This document shows, piece by piece, positions 16,812-26,676 of a stretch of DNA of 64,000 nt (position 1 is its first letter; every line of letters starts with the position of its first letter). Both the position numbers and the translations under genes were made by a program. Under the pieces are notes generated by a model that was given only the letters and a program-made list of their open reading frames with translations, made no database searches and was not told where the DNA came from. The DNA comes from Pedococcus cremeus. GTDB taxonomy: Bacteria; Actinomycetota; Actinomycetes; Actinomycetales; Dermatophilaceae. The stretch covers positions 62,001 to 126,000 of the forward strand of contig NZ_FOHB01000004.1 in assembly GCF_900111375.1 (NCBI RefSeq), read 5' to 3'.

Positions 16812-16861
16812 GCGGGGAGATCGTCGGATGCCGCCCTGGGACCGGGCGCGCGGGAACCGGG

Positions 16862-17752
16862 TCAGGCGACGAGCAGACGGCCGAGGGTGTAGACGACGAC
16901 CCCGCAGAGCAGCACCGACGTCGCTCCCGAGACCAGCTGCGAGCGCGAGGAGACCATCGAGGGCAGCACCGCGAGGATCCGGCGCACGGCGTGCGACGTG
17001 CCGGCGACGAGCACCCCGATGAGGGCCCCGGTGGCGGGCGACGGCCGTCCGGCCTGCAGGGCGACCGCGAGCCCGGCCACTCCGCCGACCACCATCGCCA
17101 GCGGGAGGGCCCAGGCCCGCAGCCGGGCGGTGGGCACGCCGAGGTCGGCGAGCGCCGAGAACGCGAGCGCCGCCATGGCCACGGCCAGGGTCTGCGAGCC
17201 GCCACGGGTCTGTGGCAGGGGGATGTAGGCGACCCCGCTGGCGATGATGGCCAGACCGGCCCCGGAGGCGGCGACCGACTCCGTCAGACGAGGACGCCCG
17301 TCGCGGCGGAGCAGCTGGTGGAGGAAGGCGGCGATGAGGCTCACCGCGAGGGCGGGCGGCACCCACCGCAGGAAGGGCTCGTCGGCGGCGAGGGCCGAGG
17401 CCGCGGTGCAGGCGACGGTGCCGATGACGAGCACCACCGTGGTGCCGAACCGGCTGGGCAGCCCCAGCAGCACCGGCCAGCCCCAGGCCATCACGAGACC
17501 GGCGAGGCCGACGGCGAGGGCGACCAGCAGGGGGTGGGCGTAGCCGGTGAGGGCCACCAGGGCGCTCAGCGCCATGGTCGACCCCACGGCCAGCGGGCGC
17601 CGCGAGGAGGTCGGCGGCAGCACCAGGGCCTGGGCGACCTGTGCCTCCTCGCGGCGCTGCCGCCGCGTCATGGGAGACCCGTCGGACGCCGCTGCAGGGC
17701 TCACCGGTCCGGGGGCGCGGGGACTCTGCGGTTCGTCAGGCACGCCGGCCAT
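16862..17752 (-). CDS. Polytopic membrane protein of unknown function
   Basis: An approximately 296-residue protein with a polar Pro/Arg-rich N terminus (about 50 residues, including MTRRQRREEAQVAQAL) and about eight hydrophobic segments to the C terminus. I see no transporter or enzyme motif. ATG at 17752 is directly preceded by GGAAGG (very short spacing); GTG at 17776 is an alternative start. It follows the MoaD-like gene by about 36 bp on the same strand, so the two may be cotranscribed. Function unknown. Confidence 0.7.
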   Translation of the reverse strand: MAGVPDEPQSPRAPGPVSPAAASDGSPMTRRQRREEAQVAQALVLPPTSSRRPLAVGSTMALSALVALTGYAHPLLVALAVGLAGLVMAWGWPVLLGLPSRFGTTVVLVIGTVACTAASALAADEPFLRWVPPALAVSLIAAFLHQLLRRDGRPRLTESVAASGAGLAIIASGVAYIPLPQTRGGSQTLAVAMAALAFSALADLGVPTARLRAWALPLAMVVGGVAGLAVALQAGRPSPATGALIGVLVAGTSHAVRRILAVLPSMVSSRSQLVSGATSVLLCGVVVYTLGRLLVA

Positions 17753-17788
17753 CCTTCCACCCACCGGCACCGGCACCCACCGGCACCA

Positions 17789-18049
17789 TCACCCGCCGGC
17801 GAAGGGAGGCAGCACCTCGACGACGGCACCGGCCGGCAGCGCGGCGTCGCGGTCGGCCGGCACGCCCTCGAGGAGCAGCGAGCTGACGGCCGTGACCGGC
17901 TCCAGCGCGGGACGCAGGCGGGTCACGGCTGCCACGGCGTCGCCCACGGTGGCGCACCCGCTGACGGTGTCGCTGTCGACGCCCGCGGCGGCGCGGGCAC
18001 CCGCCCAGTAGCGGACGGTGACGGTCGCGTCAGGGGCGTGGGGCGGCAT
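17789..18049 (-). CDS. MoaD/ThiS family sulfur-carrier protein
   Basis: An 86-residue ubiquitin-like protein ending in the diagnostic Gly-Gly (PPFAGG), which is adenylated and thiocarboxylated to carry sulfur, in molybdopterin or another pathway. The fold-typical [15 protein letters not shown] and [17 protein letters not shown] are visible. No other molybdenum cofactor genes are adjacent, so the partner pathway is undecided. In related actinobacteria a MoaD-like gene lies next to glnR, as here. Confidence 0.85.
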   Translation of the reverse strand: MPPHAPDATVTVRYWAGARAAAGVDSDTVSGCATVGDAVAAVTRLRPALEPVTAVSSLLLEGVPADRDAALPAGAVVEVLPPFAGG

Positions 18050-18124
18050 ACCGGTCTCTCTCCTCGCCCTCCCGCAGGAGGTCTCACGATGTGTGTGGCC
18101 CCCATTGTGGGGCCCGGCACCACC

Positions 18125-18130
18125 TATCCT
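18125..18130 (+). promoter_or_regulatory. Candidate -10 box for leaderless glnR
   Basis: TATCCT ends 8 bp before the glnR ATG (18139), a spacing that would place the transcription start at or next to the A of the start codon. No ribosome binding site precedes glnR, which fits a leaderless mRNA. A GGCCCC/GGGGCC dyad lies just upstream at about 18097-18113. Confidence 0.45.
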
Positions 18131-18138
18131 GCCTTGGT

Positions 18139-18843
18139 ATGGCCCACCTGCTGCTGCTGACCAACGCCCTGGCGCCCAGCGCCGAGGTGCTGCCGGCGCT
18201 GGGCCTGCTCGCCCACCAGGTGCGGATCCTGCCCGCCGAGCCGACCGCGCTGGTGGACGCCCCGCCCGCCGACGCGGTGCTGGTGGACGCGCGGCGCGAG
18301 CTGGCGGTCGCCAAGTCGCTCTGCCGGGTGCTGCGCGCGACCGGCGTGTCCGTCCCCTTGATGGCCGTCCTCACCGAGGGCGGCCTCGCTGCTCTCACGG
18401 CCGAGTGGGGCGTCGACGACGTGCTGCTCGACTCCGCCGGACCGGCCGAGGTCGAGGCGCGCCTGCGGCTGGCCGTGGGGCGCCTGCAGGACAGCGACGA
18501 GGGCACCGAGCTCACCATCACCTCGGGCGACGTCACCATCGACGAGGCGACCTACTCCGCGAGGGTCCGCGGCCGGCTGCTCGACCTCACCTACAAGGAG
18601 TTCGAGCTGCTGAAGTACCTCGCCCAGCACCCGGGCCGGGTCTTCACCCGCGCCCAGCTGCTGCAGGAGGTCTGGGGCTACGACTACTACGGCGGCACCC
18701 GCACGGTCGACGTCCACGTGCGGCGGCTGCGCGCCAAGCTCGGCCCCGAGCACGAGGTGCTGATCGGCACGGTGCGCAACGTCGGCTACCGCTTCGTGCC
18801 GGGCGCGCTCGAGCAGGAGAGCGACGAGCTGGCCCAGGCCTGA
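18139..18843 (+). CDS. glnR: GlnR-type winged-helix response regulator
   Basis: A 234-residue OmpR-family orphan regulator; actinobacterial GlnR controls ammonium transport, glutamine synthetase and other nitrogen genes. The receiver-like domain has the GlnR pattern [20 protein letters not shown] but lacks a standard phosphorylation pocket, and the C-terminal domain has [40 protein letters not shown] and RNVGYRF. Neighbours mshD and phosphate genes are also near glnR (Rv0818) in mycobacteria. ATG at 18139 gives the usual start. Followed by a strong terminator. Confidence 0.9.
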   Translation: MAHLLLLTNALAPSAEVLPALGLLAHQVRILPAEPTALVDAPPADAVLVDARRELAVAKSLCRVLRATGVSVPLMAVLTEGGLAALTAEWGVDDVLLDSAGPAEVEARLRLAVGRLQDSDEGTELTITSGDVTIDEATYSARVRGRLLDLTYKEFELLKYLAQHPGRVFTRAQLLQEVWGYDYYGGTRTVDVHVRRLRAKLGPEHEVLIGTVRNVGYRFVPGALEQESDELAQA

Positions 18844-18869
18844 GACGACCGGGCCTCGAGGAACGCGGA

Positions 18870-18903
18870 GAGGGCGCCTCCCGCTGCTGCGGGAGGCGCC
18901 CTC
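18870..18903 (+). terminator. Strong hairpin terminator after glnR
   Basis: Fifteen-bp stem: AGGGCGCCTCCCGC (18871-18884) / GCGGGAGGCGCCCT (18889-18902) plus one flanking G-C pair, with a TGCT loop and a pyrimidine-rich CCTTC tail. It sits between the glnR and 5'-nucleotidase stops (convergent), so it can act in both directions. Confidence 0.85.
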
Positions 18904-18960
18904 CTTCACGCTCCGTGGCGTGTGCCGCGCGGCGTGTGCCGGGCGGCTGCCTGGCCTCGC

Positions 18961-20814
18961 CTACTGCTTGGTGATGCGGGTGAGCGGGACCGGGCTGTAC
19001 GGGCTGTTCGCCTCCAGGTAGTTGGCGAAGGCGTCGATGTCGAGGCCGCCGAAGTACTTGCCGGTGCCCTGGGTGAACGTCGGGAAGCCGTCGCCACCAT
19101 CGGAGAGGAAGTTGTTCGTCACGATGCGGTAGGTCGCGGTGTCCTCCAGCGGGGCGCCGTTCAGCATGACGTTGCTGATGGTGCCGTCAGCCTTGTAGGT
19201 GTAGGAGAAGCCCTTCGACACCTGGAGGATCTTGTTCGAGCCCGCATTCGAGCCGGTCACCTGCTCCTTGAGCAGCTGCTTGACCTGGGCGCCGGTGAGG
19301 CTCATCGAGACGAGGTAGTTGTTGAACGGCTGGACCGTGAACGCCTCCTCGTAGGTGACGACGCCGTCGCCCTCGCCCTTGCTCTGCGCGTAGGTGAGGT
19401 CGGCGCGGATGCCGCCGGGGTTCATGAACGCGATGACCGGCTTCTGGCCACCGGTGACCACCGACGGGTCGGCGAGCTGGGCGTCGGCGATGAGGTCGCC
19501 GAGCTCCTGCTCCCCAGCGGCGTTGGCGTTGGCGCCGCTGCGGCCGATGTCCTCGGTGATGGAGCCGAGCACGCGGCTGGCGATCGGGGCGACGAGCTTC
19601 TGGTACTTGCTGACCAGCGCGGTCTGGTCGGCATCCTTGGGCACGTCACGGGTGACCTGCATGTTGGCCGACTTCACCGAGGCCCGGACGATGTCCTGGG
19701 TGCGACGGTCGTAGGTCAGCGTGGTGTCGGTGAACAGGCGGCCGAAGGAGGAGGCCGAGGTCACGAGGCGCTGCTGGCCGGCCGGGTCCTTGACGTCACA
19801 GACGTACGGCTGGTGCGTGTGGCCGGAGATGACCATGTCGATCGCCGGGTCGAGGTTCGCGGCGATGCCGAGAATGGGCGAGGACTTCGGGTCGAGCGAG
19901 CCACCTTTGGCGCAGGTGTAGTCATAGGTCGGGTTGGCTTGGTAGATCTTGCCGTCGGGACCGGTCCACGGCTCCTTGGCCGGGCTGCCGCCCTGGTGGA
20001 TCAGCACGACGATCGCGTTCACGCCCTGGGCGCGCAGCTCGGGCACCAGCGCGTTGGCGGTGGCCACCTCGTCGGTGAACTCCAGGCCCTCGACACCCGA
20101 CTTGGTGACGATGTTCGGGGTCTCCTTGAGGGTCATGCCGATGAAGCCGATCTTGGCGCCCTTGATGTTCTTGATCGTGTAGGGCGGGAGGATCGTCTGG
20201 TTGGTGCCGGCGTACTTCACGTTGGCGGCGAGGAACGGGAAGTCGGCCCCCGCGAAGCTCTTGCCACCGGGGCAGGAGTCCTGGTTGTTCGCGCCGTTGC
20301 CGTCGTCGAGGCAGCCACCCCGGTCGAGGCGCTGGAGCTCCTTGTAGCCCTCGTCGAACTCGTGGTTGCCCACGGAGGTCGCGTCGAGGCCGAGCAGGTT
20401 CATCGCCTCGATGGTCGGCTCGTCGTGGAAGGCGGCCGAGAGCAGCGGGCTGGCGCCCACGATGTCGCCGGCGGCGACGGTCAGGGAGTACGGGTGACCC
20501 TCACGGGCCTGCTTCAGGTGCGTCGCGAGGTACTCGACTCCACCGGCGTCCTTCGTGACGTCGATCGGGTCGTTGACGTTGCCGTCCTTGTTCGCGTCCT
20601 TGGTGTCAGGAGCGTGGCCGACCACGTTGCGACCGCTGGAGCCCGACGGGGGCTCGAGGTTGCCGTGGAAGTCGTTGAACGACAGGAGCTGGATGTCCAT
20701 CGTCGGACCGTTCGGCGCGGCGTTCGACGACGTCGACGCCAAGGCCAGACCGGTGGCCGACATCGCGGCCACGGCGAGCACCCCCGTGAGGCGCCTGCTT
20801 CGAGCTGAGGTCAT
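18961..20814 (-). CDS. Secreted 5'-nucleotidase/metallophosphatase (UshA-like)
   Basis: A 617-residue exported enzyme that releases phosphate from nucleotides. Signal peptide: MTSARSRRLTGVLAVAAMSA, cleavage near SSNAAPNG. The N-terminal metallophosphatase domain has metal-ligand motifs LSFNDFHGN, GNHEFDEGY and SGHTHQPYVC; the C-terminal nucleotidase domain has MNPGGIRADLTY and NFLSDGGDGFPTF. ATG at 20814 is chosen at the signal peptide; the frame stays open far upstream but that part is antisense to mshD. The location inside a phosphate gene block suggests phosphate scavenging. No convincing PHO box was found in front of it. Confidence 0.92.
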   Translation of the reverse strand: MTSARSRRLTGVLAVAAMSATGLALASTSSNAAPNGPTMDIQLLSFNDFHGNLEPPSGSSGRNVVGHAPDTKDANKDGNVNDPIDVTKDAGGVEYLATHLKQAREGHPYSLTVAAGDIVGASPLLSAAFHDEPTIEAMNLLGLDATSVGNHEFDEGYKELQRLDRGGCLDDGNGANNQDSCPGGKSFAGADFPFLAANVKYAGTNQTILPPYTIKNIKGAKIGFIGMTLKETPNIVTKSGVEGLEFTDEVATANALVPELRAQGVNAIVVLIHQGGSPAKEPWTGPDGKIYQANPTYDYTCAKGGSLDPKSSPILGIAANLDPAIDMVISGHTHQPYVCDVKDPAGQQRLVTSASSFGRLFTDTTLTYDRRTQDIVRASVKSANMQVTRDVPKDADQTALVSKYQKLVAPIASRVLGSITEDIGRSGANANAAGEQELGDLIADAQLADPSVVTGGQKPVIAFMNPGGIRADLTYAQSKGEGDGVVTYEEAFTVQPFNNYLVSMSLTGAQVKQLLKEQVTGSNAGSNKILQVSKGFSYTYKADGTISNVMLNGAPLEDTATYRIVTNNFLSDGGDGFPTFTQGTGKYFGGLDIDAFANYLEANSPYSPVPLTRITKQ

Positions 20815-20886
20815 GGATCGTTCCCTTGTGAAGAAGTTGCGACAGCCCGGCGGCGGCCCGGCTGAAACGCACGGTAATGGTGCGGG

Positions 20887-21933
20887 GTGACAAAGGGAAC
20901 CGCCATTGGTGGAATGCTTCCCGTGCCGTCGCCCACCGTGCCCCCCGTGTCCACCCTCCCGTCGCTCAGCCCGGGGCAGGCCGAGGAGGTCCGCACCCTC
21001 GGTCGCCGGGCCGCTGACGCCGACGGCGTCGCCGCCCTGTCGGAGCAGACGCTGCTCTCCCTCGCTGCGCCCGAGGGGGCCGTCGAGCACGTGCTCGCGT
21101 ATGCCGCGGGGCACCTGGGTGCGTACGCCCAGTGCCAGCCGGCAGGTGGTGGCGGCGGCGGTTCCGACGGGGCTGACGGCGGCAGCCCCGGCGACGGCGA
21201 GGGACCCTCCGTGGAGCTCGTGGTGGACCCGGCGCTGCGCAGGCAGGGCCTCGGCTCGGCGGTATGGGCAGCGGTGGAGGCGCGCGACCCGCGGGCGCGG
21301 GTGTGGGCGCACGGCGACCTGCCCTCGGCACGCGGGTTCGCCGCGGCCCTGGGGCTGGAGCCGGTGCGCGAGCTGCACAAGATGGCCCGCCCGCTGACCG
21401 AGGCCGACGCCACCGGTGAGGCTGCCGGGGCCGCCACCGCGCTGCCGGCCGGGTTCTCCGCCCGCACCTTCGTGCCCGGCCAGGACGAGGAGGCGTGGCT
21501 GGAGACCAACGCCGCGGCCTTCGCGCGCCACCCGGAGCAGGGCCGGCTCACCCTCGCCGACCTGCGCGAACGCATGGACCAGCCGTGGTTCGACCCGGCC
21601 GGGTTCATCGTCGTCGAGGCCGATGAGGCGCCGGGGCGGGTGGCTGCGTTCCACTGGACCAAGGTCGACCCCGAGCAGCGCTCCACCTCCGACCCGGCCG
21701 CCACGGCCGGTGAGGTCTACGTCGTCGGCGTGCACCCGGCATACCAGGGACGCGGGCTGGCCCGCCCGCTCACCGCACTGGGCCTGGCCCACCTCGCCGG
21801 GCTGGGGCTGCCGGAGGTCGTGCTCTACGTCGACGGGGACAACACCGGGGCCCTTCGGACCTACAGCAGCCTCGGTTTTCGCGACATCATGGTCGACGTC
21901 ATGTATTCGCGCGCCGTTCACGCACGAGTGTGA
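20887..21933 (+). CDS. mshD: Mycothiol synthase MshD
   Basis: Last step of mycothiol synthesis: acetylates Cys-GlcN-Ins with acetyl-CoA. The 348-residue protein has two tandem GNAT domains. The C-terminal one has the acetyl-CoA loop [19 protein letters not shown] followed by [21 protein letters not shown]; the N-terminal one has [20 protein letters not shown] Gly/Asp-rich insert (about residues 85-107) separates strands of the first domain. Start is uncertain between GTG 20887 and ATG 20914. Divergent from the 5'-nucleotidase and 10 bp upstream of ppk. Confidence 0.92.
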   Translation: MTKGTAIGGMLPVPSPTVPPVSTLPSLSPGQAEEVRTLGRRAADADGVAALSEQTLLSLAAPEGAVEHVLAYAAGHLGAYAQCQPAGGGGGGSDGADGGSPGDGEGPSVELVVDPALRRQGLGSAVWAAVEARDPRARVWAHGDLPSARGFAAALGLEPVRELHKMARPLTEADATGEAAGAATALPAGFSARTFVPGQDEEAWLETNAAAFARHPEQGRLTLADLRERMDQPWFDPAGFIVVEADEAPGRVAAFHWTKVDPEQRSTSDPAATAGEVYVVGVHPAYQGRGLARPLTALGLAHLAGLGLPEVVLYVDGDNTGALRTYSSLGFRDIMVDVMYSRAVHARV

Positions 21934-21943
21934 GGATGAGCTA

Positions 21944-24208
21944 ATGGCTGCCAGCACGAGCACCGGCGTCGAGGAGTCCGGGGCCACCGAGCCCGAGGTC
22001 TCCATCGCGAGCGCCAGCCCCCTCGACAACACCCGTTTCCAGCCCCGCGCGTCCAACGGACGCTTCATGCGGGTCGTGCAGTCCGTCGAGGACGAGACCG
22101 GGCTGCCCTCCGACCGGTTCCTCGACCGTGAGATCTCCTGGCTGCAGTTCAACGAGCGCGTGCTGCAGCTCGCGGCCGACGAGTCGGTGCCCCTGCTGGA
22201 GCGCGCCCGGTTCCTGGCGATCTTCACCTCGAACCTCGACGAGTTCTTCATGGTGCGTGTGGCCGGCCTCAAGCGACGGATCGCCACCGGCCTGGCCGTT
22301 CGGTCCGCCTCGGGCCTCGAACCCCGCGAGGTTCTCGAGCAGATCTCCCTGGTGGCCCACGAGCTGCAGTCGATGCAGTCGGCCCTCTACCGCGACCGCG
22401 TGCAGCCGGCCCTGGAGGACGAGGGCATCTCGGTGGTGCGGTGGGACGAGCTCACCGACCAGGAGCGCGAGAACCTCACCTGGATGTTCACCGACCAGGT
22501 CTTCCCCGTGCTGACCCCGCTGGCGGTCGACCCCGCGCACCCGTTCCCGTACATCTCCGGGCTGTCGCTCAACCTGGCCATCACGCTCGTCAACCCCAAG
22601 ACCGGCAAGGAGCACTTCGCCCGCGTCAAGGTGCCGCCGCTGCTGCCCCGCCTGCTGCACATCGACCCCCCCGGCGGCGAGTCCGCCCTCGCCGACCACC
22701 TGCAGACGCGCTTCGTGCCGCTGGAGGAGGTCATCGCCGCCCACCTCGACATGCTCTTCCCCGGCATGGAGGTCCTCGAGCACTTCACCTTCCGCGTCAC
22801 CCGCAACGAGGACTTCGAGGTGGAGGAGGACGACGCCGAGAACCTCCTCGCGGCCCTGGAGAAGGAGCTCACCCGCCGCCGGTTCGGCCCGCCGGTGCGC
22901 CTCGAGGTCGAGGACGACATCGACGGCCACGTGCTCGACATGCTCATCCGCGAGCTCGGCGTGGCCCAGCAGGACGTCTACCGGCTGCCGAAGCCGCTCG
23001 ACCTGCGGGGGCTCAACCTCATCGCCGACCTCGAGCGCTCGGACCTGAAGTTCCCGGCGTTCCGGCCGCAGACGCACGCCGACCTCGCGCCCGCCGAGAC
23101 GGCCAAGGCCAGCGACGTCCTCGCGGTGGTGCGCGACAAGGACGTGCTGCTGCAGCACCCCTACGACTCGTTCTCGACCTCGGTGCAGGCGTTCATCGAG
23201 CAGGCGGCCGCCGACCCCAAGGTGCTGGCCATCAAGCAGACGCTCTACCGCACCAGCGGCGACTCCCCGATCGTCGACGCCCTCATCGACGCCGCGGAGG
23301 CCGGCAAGCAGGTGCTGGCCGTCGTGGAGATCAAGGCCCGGTTCGACGAGCAGGCCAACATCAAGTGGGCCCGCAAGCTCGAGCACTCCGGCGTGCACGT
23401 CGTCTATGGAATCGTCGGGCTGAAGACCCACTGCAAGCTCTCGCTCGTGGTGCGGCAGGAGGCCGACGGCCTGGTCCGCTACTGCCACGTGGGCACCGGC
23501 AACTACAACCCGAAGACCGCCCGGCTCTACGAGGACTTCGGGCTGCTCACCTGCGACCCGCAGGTGGGCGAGGACCTCACCCGGCTGTTCAACCAGCTGT
23601 CCGGGATCGCCCCGCGCACCAAGTTCAAGCGCCTGCTGGTGGCCCCGCGGTCGATCCGCGCCGGGCTCATCGAGCGCATCGAGGGAGAGATCGCCCATGC
23701 GGCAGCCGGAAACGGTGGCCTGGTGCAGATCAAGGTGAACTCGATCGTCGACGAGCAGGTCATCGACGCGCTCTACCGGGCCTCGCAGGCAGGGGTGCAG
23801 GTCGACATCTGGGTCCGCGGCATCTGCGCCGTGCGCCCCGGGGTGAAGGGCCTGTCCGACAACATCCGGGTGCACTCCAACCTCGGCCGGTTCCTCGAGC
23901 ACTCGCGGGTCTTCGTCTTCGGTGGCGCCGGCGAGCCGGAGGTCTTCATCGGCAGCGCCGACATGATGCACCGCAACCTCGACCGGCGGGTCGAGGCGCT
24001 GGTGCGGATCACCGACCCCCGGCACGTCGAGGAGCTGTGCACCCTGCTGGCGCGGGGCATGAGCGGCGACTACACGCACTGGGAGCTCGCCGACGACGGC
24101 CGCTGGATCCGGCACACCACCGACTCCGAGGGCGCCCCGCTGCCCGACCTGCAGACCGCCCTGGTCGAGATGCACTCCAAGCGCCGGCGGAAGGCCCGAC
24201 GCCGTTGA
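21944..24208 (+). CDS. ppk: Polyphosphate kinase 1
   Basis: Makes inorganic polyphosphate from ATP. The 754-residue protein has the N domain ([17 protein letters not shown]), the head domain, and two catalytic C domains. The autophosphorylated His is in [11 protein letters not shown] and the second active-site His is in [35 protein letters not shown] and [19 protein letters not shown] are also present. Full length. ATG at 21944 leaves 10 bp from mshD. The ppk / NUDIX-phosphatase / pst arrangement links phosphate storage with uptake; the first two genes are adjacent in mycobacteria too (Rv2984-Rv2985). Confidence 0.97.
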   Translation: MAASTSTGVEESGATEPEVSIASASPLDNTRFQPRASNGRFMRVVQSVEDETGLPSDRFLDREISWLQFNERVLQLAADESVPLLERARFLAIFTSNLDEFFMVRVAGLKRRIATGLAVRSASGLEPREVLEQISLVAHELQSMQSALYRDRVQPALEDEGISVVRWDELTDQERENLTWMFTDQVFPVLTPLAVDPAHPFPYISGLSLNLAITLVNPKTGKEHFARVKVPPLLPRLLHIDPPGGESALADHLQTRFVPLEEVIAAHLDMLFPGMEVLEHFTFRVTRNEDFEVEEDDAENLLAALEKELTRRRFGPPVRLEVEDDIDGHVLDMLIRELGVAQQDVYRLPKPLDLRGLNLIADLERSDLKFPAFRPQTHADLAPAETAKASDVLAVVRDKDVLLQHPYDSFSTSVQAFIEQAAADPKVLAIKQTLYRTSGDSPIVDALIDAAEAGKQVLAVVEIKARFDEQANIKWARKLEHSGVHVVYGIVGLKTHCKLSLVVRQEADGLVRYCHVGTGNYNPKTARLYEDFGLLTCDPQVGEDLTRLFNQLSGIAPRTKFKRLLVAPRSIRAGLIERIEGEIAHAAAGNGGLVQIKVNSIVDEQVIDALYRASQAGVQVDIWVRGICAVRPGVKGLSDNIRVHSNLGRFLEHSRVFVFGGAGEPEVFIGSADMMHRNLDRRVEALVRITDPRHVEELCTLLARGMSGDYTHWELADDGRWIRHTTDSEGAPLPDLQTALVEMHSKRRRKARRR

Positions 24209-24278
24209 GCCAGGTGGTCCCTGACCCTGGCCGCGGCCCGCTGGTGACCGCCGCCGACGCCAGGCACCGGGGTCCGTC

Positions 24279-25229
24279 ATGCCGGTGATCCCCGCTGCCG
24301 GCACGCTGCCGTGGCGTCGACGGGCGGATCGGCTGGAGGTGGCGCTGGTGCACCGCCCCAAGTACGACGACTGGGCGTGGGCCAAGGGCAAGCTCGACCA
24401 GGGCGAGGACTGGGCGGTGGCCGCCGCGCGCGAGACGCACGAGGAGACGGCGCTGGAGGTCAGGCTCGGCCGCCCGCTGCCCTGCTCGACGTACACGGTG
24501 CTCGGCAAGGACGGCGAGCCCGCCGCCAAGGAGGTGCGCTACTGGGCGGCCCGGGTGACCGGTGGCACCGGACAGCTCGCCAACGAGATCGACGAGGTGC
24601 GCTGGCTCGACGTGGTCGCCGCGCACGACCTGCTCGACTACGCGCGCGACCGCGACCAGCTGAGGGCGCTGGTGCGCGCGGACGCCGCCGGCGCGCTCGA
24701 CACGTGGCCGCTCGCGCTGGTGCGGCACGCCAAGGCCGTGCCCCGCGGGCAGTGGAAGGACCCCGACGACCAGCGGCGCCCGCTCGACCGCGTCGGGCGC
24801 GGACGCGCGGACGCCATCGTGCCGCTGCTCGCGGCATACGGGGTGCGGCGGCTGGTCAGCTCACCGTCGGTGCGGTGCGCCGACACGATCGCGCCGTATG
24901 CCGCCTGGCTGGGCCAGCCGCTGCGGCTCAGGGAGGGGCTCTCGGAGGAGGGCTACGAGGCGGACCCGACCCGGGCACCGCACCACCTCTCGCGCCTGCT
25001 CCGGCGCGGCACGCCCGCCGTGCTGTGCAGCCACGGCCCGGTGCTGCCGGGTCTGCTCGAGCAGCTCGTCGGCCTCGTCGACCACGGCAGCGACGACGGC
25101 CCGGGTGCGGCGAAGCAGCTCGCCGAGGCCGCCGAGGAGAAGATGGTCAAGGGCGAGGTGCTGGTCGCGCACCTGGTCGGCCGGGGCGCCGACGCGCGGG
25201 TCGTGGCCGTGGAGCGCCACCTCCCCTGA
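24279..25229 (+). CDS. mutT1: NUDIX hydrolase fused to SixA-like histidine phosphatase (MutT1 type)
   Basis: A 316-residue two-domain protein. Residues 1-130 hold a NUDIX domain with the box GKLDQGEDWAVAAARETHEE (about 37-56); residues about 145-316 hold a histidine phosphatase domain with LVRHAKAVPRG and a second His in VLCSHGPVLPG. Mycobacterial MutT1 of this architecture hydrolyses 8-oxo-GTP/diadenosine polyphosphates, and the phosphatase domain acts on the products. ATG at 24279, 70 bp after ppk. Its adjacency to ppk is conserved. Confidence 0.9.
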   Translation: MPVIPAAGTLPWRRRADRLEVALVHRPKYDDWAWAKGKLDQGEDWAVAAARETHEETALEVRLGRPLPCSTYTVLGKDGEPAAKEVRYWAARVTGGTGQLANEIDEVRWLDVVAAHDLLDYARDRDQLRALVRADAAGALDTWPLALVRHAKAVPRGQWKDPDDQRRPLDRVGRGRADAIVPLLAAYGVRRLVSSPSVRCADTIAPYAAWLGQPLRLREGLSEEGYEADPTRAPHHLSRLLRRGTPAVLCSHGPVLPGLLEQLVGLVDHGSDDGPGAAKQLAEAAEEKMVKGEVLVAHLVGRGADARVVAVERHLP

Positions 25230-25283
25230 CCTGTGCCGGAAGTGGCGTGGCTCCTGCGGGACTTGACCCGCTCCTGACGGGTT

Positions 25284-25356
25284 GTTCAACTGTGGCTCAG
25301 GTGGCGTCTGCGCACGCGTGGGGCAAAGTCTCGGGCTTGTTCACCCTCCGTTCACC
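25284..25356 (+). promoter_or_regulatory. PHO boxes in front of pstS
   Basis: Two perfect 11-bp-spaced units GTTCACCCTCC (25339-25349) and GTTCACCCGGC (25350-25360) match the actinobacterial PhoP/RegX3 direct-repeat consensus. A weaker pair with the same spacing, GTTCAAC (25284) and GCTCAGG (25295), lies further upstream. The core is about 120 bp before the pstS start, in a gap with no gene. Phosphate-starvation induction of pst is therefore likely. Confidence 0.85.
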
Positions 25357-25474
25357 CGGCACCGGCCATCGCGTCACTCACCGCTCCTACCTTCACGAAC
25401 GTCGGGCATCCCGCCCGCCACCGAACATCGGGCACCTGCCCGCCACTGACTTTCTCTCGTGGAGAGGTTTGATC

Positions 25475-26596
25475 GTGAAGATTCAGCGTTTCGGCATGCT
25501 GGCCGGCGCCACCCTCGTCGGGTCGCTCGCCCTGTCGGCCTGCGGGTCGGACAACAACACCGCCGGCTCGGGCTCGCAGGGCTCCGCCTCCGGTTCGGCC
25601 AGCTCCGCGGAGTGCGCCAAGGGCACCCTGAACGCCGAGGGCTCCTCCGCCCAGAAGAACGCCATCGAGGAGGCCATCTCCTCCTTCCAGGACGCGTGTG
25701 AGGGCGCCACCGTCAACTACAACCCGACCGGCTCCGGTGCGGGCATCAAGCAGTTCCTCGCCGGCCAGGTCGACTTCGCCGGCTCCGACTCCGCCCTGAA
25801 GAAGGAGGCGAAGGACGGCAAGATCGAGACCGAGGAGGCCCAGAAGCACTGCGGCTCCCCCGCCTGGAACCTGCCCATGGTGACCGGCCCGATCGCCGTC
25901 TCCTACAACCTTCCCGGCGTCTCCAAGCTCGTGCTCACCCCCGAGGTCATCGCGAACCTGTTCAACGGCAAGATCACCACCTGGAACGACCCGGCGATCG
26001 CCAAGATCAACCCCGGCGTCAAGCTGCCGAGCACCCCGGTCAAGGTCTTCTTCCGCTCCGACGAGTCGGGCACCACCGAGAACTTCACCAAGTACCTCAA
26101 GGCCGCCGCGCCCAGCGCGTGGACCGCCGAGCCCAGCAAGAGCTGGACCGGCAAGGGCGAGGGCAAGGAGAAGTCCGCGGGTGTCGCGAGCGCCGTGCAG
26201 TCCACCGAGGGCGGCCTCACCTACGCCGAGTGGTCCTACGCCAAGGACAACAAGCTCGGCATCGCGCAGGTCGACAACGGCGCCGGGCCGGTCGAGCTGA
26301 CCGGTGAGTCCGTCGGCAAGGCCGTCGCCGCCGCCAAGCAGGACGGCGAGGGCAACGACCTGCGCCTCAAGCTCGACTACGCCACCAAGGAGTCCGGCGC
26401 CTACCCGATCCTCCTGGTCACCTACGAGATCGTCTGCTCCAAGGCGCAGGACCCGGCCAAGGTCGACCTGACCAAGGCGTTCCTGAAGCACTTCGCCTCC
26501 GCGGACACCCAGAAGTCGCTCGAGGAGATCGGCTACGCGCCGCTCCCGTCCGAGGTCCAGTCCAAGGTCGAGGCCGCCATCTCGGCGCTCTCCTGA
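25475..26596 (+). CDS. pstS: Phosphate ABC transporter substrate-binding lipoprotein PstS
   Basis: High-affinity phosphate receptor, anchored on the outer face of the membrane. The 373-residue protein has a lipoprotein signal ending LALSACGS (lipidated Cys), a Gly/Ser linker, then the phosphate-binding fold: LNAEGSSAQKNAIEEA and YNPTGSGAGIKQFLAGQVDF, with FFRSDESGTTENFTKYL supplying phosphate ligands. GTG at 25475 with GGAGAGG upstream. First gene of pstSCAB; a hairpin after its stop probably reduces expression of the membrane genes relative to PstS. Confidence 0.96.
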   Translation: MKIQRFGMLAGATLVGSLALSACGSDNNTAGSGSQGSASGSASSAECAKGTLNAEGSSAQKNAIEEAISSFQDACEGATVNYNPTGSGAGIKQFLAGQVDFAGSDSALKKEAKDGKIETEEAQKHCGSPAWNLPMVTGPIAVSYNLPGVSKLVLTPEVIANLFNGKITTWNDPAIAKINPGVKLPSTPVKVFFRSDESGTTENFTKYLKAAAPSAWTAEPSKSWTGKGEGKEKSAGVASAVQSTEGGLTYAEWSYAKDNKLGIAQVDNGAGPVELTGESVGKAVAAAKQDGEGNDLRLKLDYATKESGAYPILLVTYEIVCSKAQDPAKVDLTKAFLKHFASADTQKSLEEIGYAPLPSEVQSKVEAAISALS

Positions 26597-26601
26597 CCCT
26601 C

Positions 26602-26643
26602 GTATGCCGCGCGGCAGGGCACTTCGCCCGCCGCGCGGCATAC
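26602..26643 (+). terminator. Intercistronic hairpin between pstS and pstC made of paired GTATGCCG words
   Basis: A perfect 14-bp stem GTATGCCGCGCGGC (26602-26615) / GCCGCGCGGCATAC (26630-26643), continued after a one-base bulge by GGGC/GCCC around an ACTTC loop. Both arms carry the GTATGCCG octamer. It starts 5 bp after the pstS stop and ends 33 bp before the pstC start, a site where partial termination or mRNA protection would raise pstS over pstCAB. Confidence 0.85.
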
Positions 26644-26676
26644 TGCCGTTGTCCCCCGAGGAACGTAAGGCCCCAC

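Noticed and set aside
20821-20910. Possible PHO box upstream of the 5'-nucleotidase (GTTCCCTTTGTCACCCC on minus)
   Set aside because: Only one unit resembles the consensus and the second is out of the 11-bp phase, so I did not call a site.
20815-22287. Long minus-strand extension upstream of the 5'-nucleotidase frame
   Set aside because: It is antisense to mshD and ppk; the signal peptide starts at the ATG at 20814 and the upstream part is low-complexity with shadow-frame composition.
21941-24529. 862-codon minus-strand open frame over ppk
   Set aside because: Typical high-GC antisense shadow; Val/Glu/Leu-rich without domains, while ppk on the plus strand is complete and well conserved.
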